A DNA stretch of 64,000 bases from JBMNGW01 sp050950025 (GCA_050950025.1 JBMNGW010000004.1:62001-126000), one strand, 5' to 3'. Shown: positions 18,320 to 25,986, counted from the stretch's first letter. The notes: generated by a model not told the origin, from the letters alone. Translations and numbers: made by a program.

Positions 18320-19289
18320 TTTGTAAGCCCAAGCGGCGTAATGCCGATTCCATTATCAGAGCAATAAGAGAGGTGTAACTGATGCCGTTTTGTCGACAAA
18401 GAATCGGTAAATCGGAATCAATAGGATGCAGGCCTGCCAGAGGATTCACTTCCAGAAAGTGCACATTCCCTTTTTCATCCATTTTTACATCAACTCTGCC
18501 GGCATCTTGGCATCCCAACGCTTGCCAAGCTGCCAAAGCCACCTGTGAACAGGCCAACACAATTGGTGGCTCGGGAGTGCTGTAACGAACTTTCTGCACA
18601 TAATCTTGTTTGTTTTGGTAGGAGTAGATACCGCTTTGAGCAACATGGATTTCCATAACTCCAATTGATTGAGCGCTTTGTCCATTGCCAATTATGCCAA
18701 CAGTAAACTCTCTTCCCCCCAGATAGGTCTCAACCAACACTGGCTGCTTATATTGCTGTAACAAAGACCGAACTTTTTCTTGCAATTGGGTAGCATTTTC
18801 AATGCGGGATGAGTCATCAATACCCATACCTGTTCCCCCACCAAGAGGTTTTATAAAAAGGGGATACGGCAGATCCACTGCCTTAAGATCTTCTTCTTTA
18901 GCCACCACACACCAATCTGCTGTCACAACGCCACATTTTCTGACTACCTCTTTAGCCAAAGCTTTGTGAAGGGTAATTGTCAGCGTCAGAGCATCAGAAA
19001 AAACGTAGGGAATGCGGTAGGCATCCAATAAGGCAGGAACTTGAGCTTCACGGCATAATCCGTGAAGCCCTTCGGCAATGTTGAACACTAACGGCCATCG
19101 TTGCCCTGCGGCCAGAGATTCCACCAAATCAAAAATACTTCCTATTCGAACAGGCTCAAAACCTAGTTCCTCCAAAGCAGTCTCTAAGGCTTCAATAGTC
19201 TGAACAGAATCAAATTCGGCAACTTCGGCTGCACTATAGCCCTCTTTGAGGTATTGCTCTTTCAAATCATAGGTCAACGCAATCTTCAT
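18309..19289 (-). CDS. ATP-grasp ligase 1 (D-Ala-D-Ala ligase-like)
   Basis: A 326-residue ATP-grasp protein: MKIALTYDL start, VFNIAEGLHGLCREAQVPALLD, PLFIKPLGGGTGMGIDDSS glycine-rich lid, VETYLGGREFTVGII, then the metal site HFLEVNPLAGLHPIDSDLP. The last motif fits the NP-L-GL-P(D/S)S-P pattern of D-Ala-D-Ala ligase relatives. The ATG overlaps the kamA stop (4 bases), so it is tightly coupled to kamA. Similar to ATP-grasp ligase 2 in fold but only weakly in sequence, so the two probably act on different substrates. A role in true D-Ala-D-Ala synthesis is possible but less likely given the context. Confidence 0.85.
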   Translation of the reverse strand: MKIALTYDLKEQYLKEGYSAAEVAEFDSVQTIEALETALEELGFEPVRIGSIFDLVESLAAGQRWPLVFNIAEGLHGLCREAQVPALLDAYRIPYVFSDALTLTITLHKALAKEVVRKCGVVTADWCVVAKEEDLKAVDLPYPLFIKPLGGGTGMGIDDSSRIENATQLQEKVRSLLQQYKQPVLVETYLGGREFTVGIIGNGQSAQSIGVMEIHVAQSGIYSYQNKQDYVQKVRYSTPEPPIVLACSQVALAAWQALGCQDAGRVDVKMDEKGNVHFLEVNPLAGLHPIDSDLPILCRQNGISYTSLIALIMESALRRLGLQNET

Positions 19290-20521
19290 ACAGTGGTCTC
19301 AACATAATCGGGATAGGTAAATTCTTTCCCTTCATAATTGCGCAGGCAATAGCCCAGATTATCGTGAGAAACCTCATAATCGGGAAGAACGGGAACCTTA
19401 CCTCCGCCTCCAGGGGTATCAACAACATAATAGGGAATAGCCAGACCACTGGTATGACCTCTTAATCCATCCATAATCTCTTTGCCCTTTTCAATAGTGG
19501 TCCGAAAGTGGGCAGAGCCGACTATTGAATCACACTGAAAGAGGTAATAAGGGCGAACACGGACTTGCAAAAGCGAATGGAAAAGCTCAGTCATTGTTGC
19601 CACCGAATCATTCACCCCTTTAAGCAAGACAGTCTGACTACCAAGCACAATCCCTGCATCGGCAAGACGGTTGCAGGCCATTTTCGCCTCAGCTGTCATC
19701 TCGGTTGGATGAGTGGCGTGGATGTTGATAAAAAGGGGACGATACTTTTTGAGAACTTTGATTAAAGCGGGTGTAATTCTTTGAGGTAACACAAAAGGGA
19801 CTTTTGTCCCTATACGCACAATCTGAATATGCTTGATTTCTTTTAGTCTTCCTAGCAAGTATGCTAACCGCTCATCTGAAAGAGTCAAAGGATCGCCACC
19901 GCTGATAATGACATCTCTAATCTCTTGATGATTGGCCAGATATTCAAATGCATCGGACCAGTGGCCATCGTAGTTTTCCAGGTGTCCTCCAACTAATCGC
20001 GAGCGGGTACAATACCGACAGTACACTGAGCAAAAGCTGGTCACCAAAAACAGAGCTCGATCGGGATAACGATGAACAATACCGGGTACCGGGGTCGTTT
20101 TGTCTTCTGCTAGAGGATCAATAGCCTCCCCAGGCCCAACAATTCCCTCATCAACACGAGGAATGACACTTTTTCGAATGGGATCGCAAGGATCATCGCA
20201 ATTGATGAGACTTAAATAGTACGGTGTAATAGAGAAGGGAAATTGTTTCAGCGGATGCTCTAAGGCAAGTTTTTCCTCTTCTGTAGGCGTTAAGTACCGA
20301 TACAGTTGTTCGGCAGTCGTGATACGATGGAACAGTTGCCAATGCCAGTTGTTCCATTGCTCAGTCTTCGTAGTTGCAAAGAATTTCTTTCTGAACAATG
20401 CCGAAGTACCTGAGGCTCTCAGTTTGACAATTGGTGTAGAGGGGAACTCCTCTACGACCGGATGAAGAAGCGGAGGTTCATCTTCTAAGGAAGAAATCCG
20501 CTGTGTAGAGGTGTGCTCCAC
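19286..20521 (-). CDS. kamA: Lysine 2,3-aminomutase (radical SAM, PLP)
   Basis: Converts L-lysine to L-beta-lysine. GTG 20521 is the chosen start because AAGGAG lies 6 bases upstream; the protein is then 411 residues. The radical-SAM cluster motif is C164-x3-C168-x2-C171 (CSVYCRYC). Asp331 (FQCDSIVG), Asp368 (YVVDTP) and Lys375 (GGGGK) match, with a constant offset of 38, Asp293, Asp330 and PLP-lysine 337 of the Clostridium subterminale enzyme. The two Asp bind the lysine side-chain amine and differ in glutamate 2,3-aminomutase, so lysine is the likely substrate. It leads a four-gene overlapping operon with two ATP-grasp ligases and a GNAT. Confidence 0.92.
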   Translation of the reverse strand: MEHTSTQRISSLEDEPPLLHPVVEEFPSTPIVKLRASGTSALFRKKFFATTKTEQWNNWHWQLFHRITTAEQLYRYLTPTEEEKLALEHPLKQFPFSITPYYLSLINCDDPCDPIRKSVIPRVDEGIVGPGEAIDPLAEDKTTPVPGIVHRYPDRALFLVTSFCSVYCRYCTRSRLVGGHLENYDGHWSDAFEYLANHQEIRDVIISGGDPLTLSDERLAYLLGRLKEIKHIQIVRIGTKVPFVLPQRITPALIKVLKKYRPLFINIHATHPTEMTAEAKMACNRLADAGIVLGSQTVLLKGVNDSVATMTELFHSLLQVRVRPYYLFQCDSIVGSAHFRTTIEKGKEIMDGLRGHTSGLAIPYYVVDTPGGGGKVPVLPDYEVSHDNLGYCLRNYEGKEFTYPDYVETTV

Positions 20522-20796
20522 GGCAATCTCCTTAGCTCCAGAGCCGCACAAAAATATGCAGGCGGTGAGCGTGTATAATCAGTTGGATTGTAGCACCGAA
20601 AATAAATAAAAACAGCTGGTAAGATTGCAAAAAGATGAAGATTTACAGCGTTTTATCTAAAATAATCTTTTTGACATATCTGTAAATTTTTGCTTACGTA
20701 TTTTATCAAGACTAATTTAAATTTTCGAACACTAAAAAACATTCTCTTAAAAGATCACACCAGAAAAACTATCACAGTAAGCACTGTTATTAGGGG

Positions 20797-20979
20797 TATA
20801 ATCGTAAAATCTGCACTGAACCAAAAATGAAGACTCTCTGTTATACCTAGTTCTATGAAGTCATTATTCCGCAGTTGTATCGATTTGGATTCCATTAAAG
20901 ATCTAATCCAGTAGAGCGGAGGAGTTAGTAAATACTTTATATGAAAAATAGAATCAGCTGGGGACTGATTCTGTTTTTC
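20797..20979 (+). ncRNA. Candidate small RNA transcription unit
   Basis: A perfect TATAAT at 20797-20802 and a terminator at 20950-20978 (stem AGAATCAG / CTGATTCT, 7-base loop, then GTTTTT) bound a unit of about 170 bases. No good -35 box is present. The only internal frame with a plausible size is 19 codons (ATG 20855). It matches none of the RNAs I know (6S, SRP, tmRNA, RNase P). It could also be the remains of a larger gene's 3' end. Confidence 0.3.
20950..20978 (+). terminator. Rho-independent terminator
   Basis: AGAATCAG (20950-20957), 7-base loop, CTGATTCT (20965-20972), then GTTTTT. Perfect 8-base stem. Confidence 0.65.
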
Positions 20980-21043
20980 AGAATGAAACTAATTGATAGT
21001 AAGTCCTACTTAGGAGTAATTCGCCCCAAATATCTGAAGTAGC

Positions 21044-21115
21044 CTACTTGCTGTTTGGATTCCTTAGATATGAAACCATACATTCAGCAATCTATCGGTC
21101 ATCAATTGATGAAAA
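21044..21115 (+). repeat. Direct repeat copy 1: duplicated radC 5' end
   Basis: Bases 21061-21115 are identical over 55 bases to 22103-22157, which covers the last bases before radC and its first 15 codons. Another 17 bases upstream match with 5 differences. The frame starts like RadC (MKPYIQQSIGHQLMK) but diverges after codon 15 and stops at codon 32. It is a radC fragment lying 1,042 bases upstream of the real gene, with the YjaB-like gene between the copies. Confidence 0.85.
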
Positions 21116-21350
21116 TAGGTCCAAAATTTTTTAACAAGGATCCACTTTTCAATAGCACGATTTCATAATTTTTGAAGATAAAAAACTATGAACAGTAGGT
21201 TATGATTGCTACTTTTGGTCTCCAAAAGTAGCAACAGCGTTTTAATTCAGATCAACAGGGGGATTTATAGAGCGCTTTTGATTAGAGTGATTGAAGAGGC
21301 CAAAGAGCCTAACAGGTAAGACTTTATCAATAATGGGATCTTAAGATAGT

Positions 21351-21797
21351 TTATTGGACTAATCTCATATATAAAATTGGATAAGGATTTCCTTGTTCAT
21401 CTGTTTCTGTTCTCTTATATATCTGAAATCCCATATGCTCATAAAACCCTTTTGCTTGCGGGTTTTGCTCATTTACTCCTACCTCGTTTACAGAGAAGGT
21501 CTTTATGCCATAGTGTAAAAGTTGCTTTCCTAACCCTTTTCCTCTGTATTCGGGTAAAATAAACAGCATCTCCAATTTTCTTTCTTCTATCCCCATAAAT
21601 GCAACAGGCTTATGTTCATCATTAACTGCAATAATCAAATGGGCGATAGAATCCAAAGCCTGAGGAATATACTTCTCTATATTTTTTATCTCTGCATCAG
21701 ATAAAAACAAATGTGTTTCTCTAACTGATTTATCCCAAACTTCAACAAGCTGTTCTATGAGTACTGGGGTTGTTTCACTGACTTCAATTAATTCCAT
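21351..21797 (-). CDS. YjaB-like GNAT acetyltransferase
   Basis: A 148-residue GNAT resembling E. coli YjaB over its whole length: VEVWDKSVRETHLFLSD at the N-terminus, MLFILPEYRGKGLGKQLL acetyl-CoA loop (R-G-x-G-L-G), then VNEQNPQAKGFYEHMGFQ and a C-terminus GNPYPILYM. YjaB-type proteins acetylate amino groups; the target here is unknown. It sits between two direct repeats of the radC 5' end, on the opposite strand to radC, in AT-rich DNA, so it may have arrived by insertion or rearrangement. Confidence 0.85.
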   Translation of the reverse strand: MELIEVSETTPVLIEQLVEVWDKSVRETHLFLSDAEIKNIEKYIPQALDSIAHLIIAVNDEHKPVAFMGIEERKLEMLFILPEYRGKGLGKQLLHYGIKTFSVNEVGVNEQNPQAKGFYEHMGFQIYKRTETDEQGNPYPILYMRLVQ

Positions 21798-22085
21798 TTA
21801 TACAGAACCTTTATGCGTCTCTATGTATCAGCCAATTTACCATTATTAGCGCCAAATCAAAAGCTTTGCTCTCGTTGATTGGTAGGGTAATAAATGTCAC
21901 TATTATCAGCCCTTCACAAAAGTGGTCGAACCTTACTATGGCATACAGCTCTTCATACCAAACTTTGGGAACTACCAAATATTCACATAGATTTTAGTGT
22001 AAGTGTCAATTCGTTGCCATTGTCTATGATTGATCCTGCCCTACAAAAGAGCCAACTTTCTTACACCAGATTAAATTTAAAGCAA
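21798..22085. other. Intergenic region, no feature recognised
   Basis: Together with the radC leader this is about 315 bases between the divergent YjaB-like gene and radC. A 67-codon plus-strand frame (21894-22097) has no SD and its product shows no recognisable pattern. Its composition is like the surrounding AT-rich zone. Promoters of both neighbours must lie here but none stands out. Confidence 0.5.
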
Positions 22086-22157
22086 CCTACTTACTAATTG
22101 GGTTCCTTAGATATGAAACCATACATTCAGCAATCTATCGGTCATCAATTGATGAAA
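22086..22157 (+). repeat. Direct repeat copy 2: at the radC start
   Basis: The partner of 21044-21115; 22103-22157 is identical over 55 bases. It covers the immediate upstream bases and first 15 codons of the intact radC. Confidence 0.85.
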
Positions 22158-22808
22158 GAATTACCTCCTGAACAAAGGCCAAGAGAGAGAATGGAAAGCT
22201 TAGGGCCTGCTTCTCTTTCTGATTTAGATTTACTAACCCTTCTTTTGGGTTCAGGGACTTCCGCTCATCCTGTTTCTGTTGTGGCGCAGAAAGTCCTCAC
22301 TCTTTTGGATTCTTTGGCCGCCGATGAGCATATTTGTCCAAAACAGATGCAAAAGATTGAAGGCGTAGGACCAGCTAAAGCAACTCTGATATGTGCAGCT
22401 TTGGAAATAGGAAGAAGAAGGCTCCCTGCAAAAAGAAAGCAACTGCTTTTTCCTTCAGATGTTTTTCCTTTTATTCGTCATTACGGAACAAGGCAGCAAG
22501 AACACTTTTTATCTATCGCTTTAAACGGGGCCCAAGAAGTCCTGTCTATAACGGTTGTTTCCATAGGTTCAGTTAATCACACTCTTGTACATCCTAGGGA
22601 GGTTTTTGCCCCAGCCTTACAACAAAGAGCCACTGCCGTCATTGTTGCTCATAACCATCCCAGTGGAACTCTCACTCCCAGTAAAAATGATTTGGAAGTC
22701 ACCAAACGCTTGGTCGAAGTCGGCAACCTATTAGGAATTAAAATCTTAGATCACATTATTTTCAGTGAAGAGGGGTTCATCTCCATGTTGGAGGGAGATA
22801 TGTTTTAG
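22113..22808 (+). CDS. radC: RadC/YeeS-type JAB-domain protein
   Basis: A 231-residue RadC. The N-terminal helix-hairpin-helix region includes MQKIEGVGPAKATLICAALEIGRR. The C-terminal JAB/MPN metalloprotease-like domain has VIVAHNHPSGTLTPSKNDLEVTKRL, with the H-x-H-P-S-G and Asp metal ligands kept. ATG 22113 is preferred; an upstream TTG at 22098 gives only five extra residues and no SD. The historic repair role of RadC is doubtful; homologues are common on mobile elements. Its 5' end is duplicated about 1 kb upstream. Confidence 0.92.
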   Translation: MKPYIQQSIGHQLMKELPPEQRPRERMESLGPASLSDLDLLTLLLGSGTSAHPVSVVAQKVLTLLDSLAADEHICPKQMQKIEGVGPAKATLICAALEIGRRRLPAKRKQLLFPSDVFPFIRHYGTRQQEHFLSIALNGAQEVLSITVVSIGSVNHTLVHPREVFAPALQQRATAVIVAHNHPSGTLTPSKNDLEVTKRLVEVGNLLGIKILDHIIFSEEGFISMLEGDMF

Positions 22809-22897
22809 TAATGCACTTACATGAATAAATGCATCATATAATTGGTATATTCATTATATATTATTTGCAGTGACACCAATAAATTGAACAAAATTAA

Positions 22898-22996
22898 CCC
22901 CTTGGTGATAAAGCGGGAGACGGAAAGAAATATTTTGAAAAAGTAAAAGTAAAAGTAAAGGCATTACCTGAAGCAGACATTGAGGAGGATCTGTAA
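22898..22996 (+). pseudogene. C-terminal remnant of an unknown gene
   Basis: An open stretch of 33 codons with no start codon, ending ...GDGKKYFEKVKVKVKALP then EADIEEDL and a TAA. The composition is coding-like (charged, acidic tail), and it includes three GTAAAA-type tandem repeats around 22941-22960. It is followed by a strong terminator at 23083-23113. It may be the tail of a deleted gene; no family recognised. Confidence 0.25.
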
Positions 22997-23082
22997 GCAT
23001 TTTAAGAAGGGGGTTACTTCCCTACCCGCCAAGTAGTTCTTACTTCTGCCAGATTGCATCAATCTCAGTCAATAACCACAAG

Positions 23083-23113
23083 AAGGCAAACCTAAGATGG
23101 GGTTTGCCTTTTT
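23083..23113 (+). terminator. Strong rho-independent terminator
   Basis: AAGGCAAACC (23083-23092), 8-base loop, GGTTTGCCTT (23101-23110) and a T-rich tail. Ten perfect base pairs. It separates radC and debris from the Fic gene. Confidence 0.85.
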
Positions 23114-23189
23114 CTTTTCTCTTCCTACTACCTGTTCCTTCTCTGCCAAAGTTCGCAGGTCACCTTTGAAGATTCCAACGTGAAATCTA

Positions 23190-23240
23190 TTGACATTTAG
23201 GGAACTTTAGTTGATTATTTATGCATGATTGTTCCCTAAA
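23190..23240 (+). promoter_or_regulatory. Promoter with overlapping inverted repeat upstream of fic
   Basis: TTGACA (23190-23195), a 17-base spacer and GATTAT (23213-23218) form a likely promoter. The left arm TTTAGGGAAC (23196-23205) lies inside the spacer and the right arm GTTCCCTAAA (23231-23240) lies just after the predicted transcription start: a perfect 10-base inverted repeat with a 25-base gap. A repressor bound to both arms would block RNA polymerase, so autoregulation is suspected. A near copy flanks the gene's 3' end at 24179-24222. Confidence 0.6.
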
Positions 23241-23251
23241 AGAGGTGTGCC

Positions 23252-24178
23252 ATGTCAACTATCCCCGAATTGCTCCGCCAGAGGGCTGAACTCGAATCTC
23301 GGCTAACATTCATTCCTTATGAAGGGACTGTTGAAATCAAAAGCATTGAACAAGGTAAATACCTTTACGTACGAAAACGCTTAGCTGGTAAACTCACATC
23401 TCAATATGTGGGCAAATATTCGGAAGAACTTCATACCCTCTTGCTTCGTCAGGTCAAAATGGCCCGAGATCTTCGCAAGGAAATAAGATTGGTAGACCGA
23501 CAGCTGGCTCAGGCTGGCTATCAAGAAAAACCAATTTCTCAGCGGGTGGCCCTCAATTTAGATTTTGCCCGGATCAATGTCAAAAGTTTAATCTATGATC
23601 AAGCAGTCCTCGAAGGTGTTGCTACCACATTTGCACAAACTGAAACAATCCTTGAAAACGGTAAGGTAACCGGAATAAGTCCTTCAGACATTCAGAAGAT
23701 AATTAACCTGAAGCACGCATGGGAATTCATACTGGATAAGGACGTAATTGTGGCTCATAGTGACTACTATATCCTCTGTCATATCGCCCGTTTAGTTAAT
23801 GAAGGGTTTTACGAGTCAGGAGGGGAACCAAGGAGTGTGCCTGTTACAATTGGAGGTACAAACTACATCCCCCCAATTCCAATGGAGCCAGATGTAAAAG
23901 ACCAAATAATAGCTTTGACAACATCAGCAAATGCACCGATCGATATCGCCATTGATTTGTGCTTGTATGTTATGAAAACTCAAATCTTCAATGATGGGAA
24001 TAAACGCACGGCTGTGGTATTTTCCAACCATTTCCTTATCGGTAGGGGTAAAGGACTCCTCGTAATCCCTGAAAGTCAGGTTGAGACATTTAAAACCCAC
24101 CTGATTGCCTACTACGAAGGCAAAGATGATAAAATAATCAAGAAATTCCTGAGAGATATGTGTTGGCGACAATTCTAA
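23252..24178 (+). CDS. Fic-fold protein with Gln in place of catalytic His
   Basis: A 308-residue protein. Residues 1 to about 95 are a charged coiled-coil-like domain with QGKYLYVRKRLAGKLTSQYVGK, similar to a short domain (DUF6788-like) known from phage and plasmid proteins. The Fic core follows. The loop is TQIFNDGNKR (243-252): Gln244 replaces the catalytic His, while Asp, Gly-Asn-Lys and Arg remain. The inhibitory-helix position reads ATTFAQTE, lacking the usual Glu-Gly. AMP transfer by the normal mechanism is therefore doubtful. SD GAGGTG precedes ATG 23252. Paired inverted repeats flank both ends. Confidence 0.82.
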   Translation: MSTIPELLRQRAELESRLTFIPYEGTVEIKSIEQGKYLYVRKRLAGKLTSQYVGKYSEELHTLLLRQVKMARDLRKEIRLVDRQLAQAGYQEKPISQRVALNLDFARINVKSLIYDQAVLEGVATTFAQTETILENGKVTGISPSDIQKIINLKHAWEFILDKDVIVAHSDYYILCHIARLVNEGFYESGGEPRSVPVTIGGTNYIPPIPMEPDVKDQIIALTTSANAPIDIAIDLCLYVMKTQIFNDGNKRTAVVFSNHFLIGRGKGLLVIPESQVETFKTHLIAYYEGKDDKIIKKFLRDMCWRQF

Positions 24179-24222
24179 TTTAGGGAACTTTCTTTTCTAA
24201 CTACTCATAAATATTCCCTAAT
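24179..24222 (+). repeat. Inverted repeat downstream of fic, near copy of the operator
   Basis: TTTAGGGAAC (24179-24188) immediately after the TAA stop, then ATTCCCTAA (24213-24221) after a 24-base gap. The left arm is identical to that at 23196 and the spacing is almost the same as in the upstream copy (25 bases). The right arm is slightly changed. Confidence 0.65.
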
Positions 24223-24344
24223 TCATCCTCCTGACTTTTTGACTTGCTAACCCAATAATCCAGCAAAACCTCTATTTCAGAGCTGAAGAGGGGAACAATC
24301 CCCCTTGACACAAAATACAGATTAAATCTTTTCTCATACCAGTA

Positions 24345-24372
24345 TGCACTGACCCCCAAAAGTTAGATGTGG
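24345..24372 (+). mobile_element. Relic of an IS3-family terminal repeat
   Basis: TGCACTGACCCCCAAAAGTT followed by AGATGTGG closely resembles the terminal inverted repeats of the IS150/IS3 group (TG-ACTG-CCCC-AAAAGTT-GA pattern). No transposase and no matching second end are visible, so only one end remains or the likeness is chance. Recognition is from memory of the family. Confidence 0.45.
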
Positions 24373-24462
24373 TAAGTTTTCACCCGATGGTAATAAATAA
24401 ACAAAGTATTTATGCATATAACCTTAACAACTATATTTTCAACAACCTTTTTATGGATATAA

Positions 24463-24738
24463 CCCTATTGTTTTTACAGAGAATACGTATGTGAAGGACG
24501 TGAAATTGTCTTTGAGAAAGACGAAGAAGCAATTTCTCTCTGGACAAAGCCTCTTTTGCTAGGGTTAGAGACAGCAAAGTTCATTATGGGCTACGTAAAT
24601 TATTCAATTAGCAGAAAACAGATTTCTTGATTTACTTAAAGAAAGTTGTTCTTCTGAGTTCAGAGACTGGGCAAGAGTTGGTGTCGCTTGCTTTGGGCAT
24701 CTCTATTTGCCTATAATAGATATAGATACGAGGATGTT
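24463..24738 (+). pseudogene. Broken frame with HEAT-like segment
   Basis: From 24463 one frame reads as ordinary protein (YVCEGREIVFEKDEEAISLW...GYVNYSISRKQIS) and stops at 24628-24630. The next frame continues with NRFLDLLKESCSSEFRDWAR then VGVACFGHLYLPI, a pattern like one HEAT-type helical repeat. The pieces probably come from one gene with a frameshift, whose 3' part is lost at the rtcB start. No start codon for the first piece. Confidence 0.3.
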
Positions 24739-25830
24739 ATGTTTACTATTAAGGGTTTTTATAATAAAGCGGTCGTCTTTTCCCATCCGACTGAGGTGGA
24801 CCAAGGCGCGATTAATCAAATAAAGGATCTTTTGGCCAAAGAATTCTGCCAAGGAAGTAAGATCCGCATCATGAGTGATGTGCACAGCGGAGCAGGCTCA
24901 GTCATTGGCACAACGATGACCATCGGCGATACTGTTGTCCCTAATTTGGTAGGAGTGGACATCGGTTGCGGCCTAGAAGTAGTCGACCTAGGGGCTGTTA
25001 AACTCGACTTTAAAGCTCTTGACGAATATATTCGAACAAGCATCCCCGCGGGCTTTAAGATTCGCACACAAGCTCATCCGCACAACGATTTGATTGATGT
25101 GGATCCACTTATCTGCAAGCATGCTGTCGACCTACAACGCAGTCGCCTCAGTATCGGCACTTTAGGAGGAGGAAATCACTTCATTGAGGTTAATGAAGGC
25201 AGTGAGGGTAAGCTTTATTTAGTCATTCACTCTGGCAGTCGCCACATCGGCCTGCAGGTTGCCAACCATTACCAGAAAATTGCAAGTAAAGGGAGCAGAG
25301 ATCCTTTGGCACATTTGGAAGGAGAGGCCTTTGACCACTACCTCCATGACATGCAGATTATGCAGCACTTTGCTGATGTGAACCGTAAAGCAATGGCCGC
25401 AACCATTATTGAAGGAATGGGACTTTCACCGCTGAAAAGCTTCTCAACAATTCACAACTACATCGACCTTGAGCAAATGATTCTCCGCAAGGGGGCTGTC
25501 TCGGCCCAAAAAGGTGAAGAGCTGATTATCCCTCTTAATATGCGCGACGGCTCCCTGCTGTGCCAAGGCAAGGGCAATCCAAACTGGAATTTCTCGGCCC
25601 CTCATGGAGCCGGTCGAATCCTTAGCCGACGGGAGGCTAAAAGGAGCCTCCATATGAAGCAGTATCGGACAATGATGCAAGGCATCTACACTACCAGTGT
25701 CAATAAAGCGACCCTTGATGAGTCTCCTTTGGCCTATAAACCATTTGAACAACTCATAGAACACATTGGCCCAGCAGTAGAGATTATCGAAAGGATAAAA
25801 CCACGGTATAACTTCAAATCTGCTGATTGA
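24739..25830 (+). CDS. rtcB: RtcB-family tRNA/RNA ligase
   Basis: A 363-residue RtcB, which joins 2',3'-cyclic phosphate or 3'-phosphate RNA ends to 5'-OH ends using GTP and Mn2+. Seen are IRIMSDVHSGAGSVIGTTMTI (metal-binding Asp/His), VGVDIGCGLEV with the metal-binding Cys, GTLGGGNHFIEV (N-H motif), VIHSGSRHIG, and the C-terminal guanylylated His in SAPHGAGRILSRREAKR. ATG 24739 has GAGG at good spacing; an upstream in-frame ATG would add 17 non-family residues. It belongs to the shorter bacterial type and stands alone here (no rtcA, rtcR or archease gene). Confidence 0.92.
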   Translation: MFTIKGFYNKAVVFSHPTEVDQGAINQIKDLLAKEFCQGSKIRIMSDVHSGAGSVIGTTMTIGDTVVPNLVGVDIGCGLEVVDLGAVKLDFKALDEYIRTSIPAGFKIRTQAHPHNDLIDVDPLICKHAVDLQRSRLSIGTLGGGNHFIEVNEGSEGKLYLVIHSGSRHIGLQVANHYQKIASKGSRDPLAHLEGEAFDHYLHDMQIMQHFADVNRKAMAATIIEGMGLSPLKSFSTIHNYIDLEQMILRKGAVSAQKGEELIIPLNMRDGSLLCQGKGNPNWNFSAPHGAGRILSRREAKRSLHMKQYRTMMQGIYTTSVNKATLDESPLAYKPFEQLIEHIGPAVEIIERIKPRYNFKSAD

Positions 25831-25986
25831 CAGATAATGCTTATTAAGCCACCAAATTAACTAACGTTGGATTTCTATCTGTAGTCCAAAATACTTTTCT
25901 CACCACTATCGAATCCTTGCTGCAGGTCTCGTATCAAAAGATTTAAACTGAATAGAGGTTGGCAAAGGAAACTCACTTTGTAACAT

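Larger units (their letters stand above)
20522..21350. other. AT-rich 0.8-kb region without a clear gene
   Basis: Between kamA and the YjaB-like gene. It is more AT-rich than its surroundings and holds no convincing gene of normal size. It contains a TATAAT and a rho-independent terminator on the plus strand (20797-20979, listed separately as a possible small RNA), and a duplicated copy of the radC 5' end (21044-21115). A 33-codon frame from ATG 20941 exists but the terminator hairpin lies inside it and the GGAGGAG upstream is 15 bases away, so it is not called. Confidence 0.6.
22809..23251. other. Intergenic region with gene remnant, terminator and operator
   Basis: 443 bases between radC and the Fic gene. 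It holds a start-less coding remnant (22898-22996), a strong terminator (23083-23113), and the promoter with an inverted repeat in front of the Fic gene (23190-23240). Nothing else is recognised. Confidence 0.6.
24223..24738. other. Region of decayed genes between fic and rtcB
   Basis: About 515 bases without an intact gene. It contains an IS3-family-like end (24345-24372) and a broken frame (24463-24738). The rest is AT-rich with nothing recognised. Confidence 0.6.

Noticed and set aside
18309..19289. ATP-grasp ligases as the cell's standard peptidoglycan Ddl
   Set aside because: Two divergent copies overlap kamA and a GNAT and do not sit with mur or fts genes; the second lacks the Ddl start motif.
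19286..20521. KamA as glutamate 2,3-aminomutase or EpmB
   Set aside because: Both Asp residues that bind the lysine side-chain amine are kept (331 and 368), whereas the glutamate enzyme changes them; EpmB is shorter and lies next to EF-P genes, which are not here.
20941..21045. 33-codon frame MKNRISWGLILFF... as a small membrane protein
   Set aside because: The terminator hairpin with its U-run lies inside the frame, and the nearest SD-like sequence is too far from the ATG.
22940..22961. GTAAAA tandem repeats as a CRISPR or phase-variation tract
   Set aside because: Only three short copies within a 33-codon coding-like remnant; no spacers and no intact gene to switch.
23196..24222. Inverted repeats around fic as ends of an insertion sequence
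   Set aside because: Each side carries its own complete inverted pair, not one arm per end, and no transposase is present; a regulatory site fits better.
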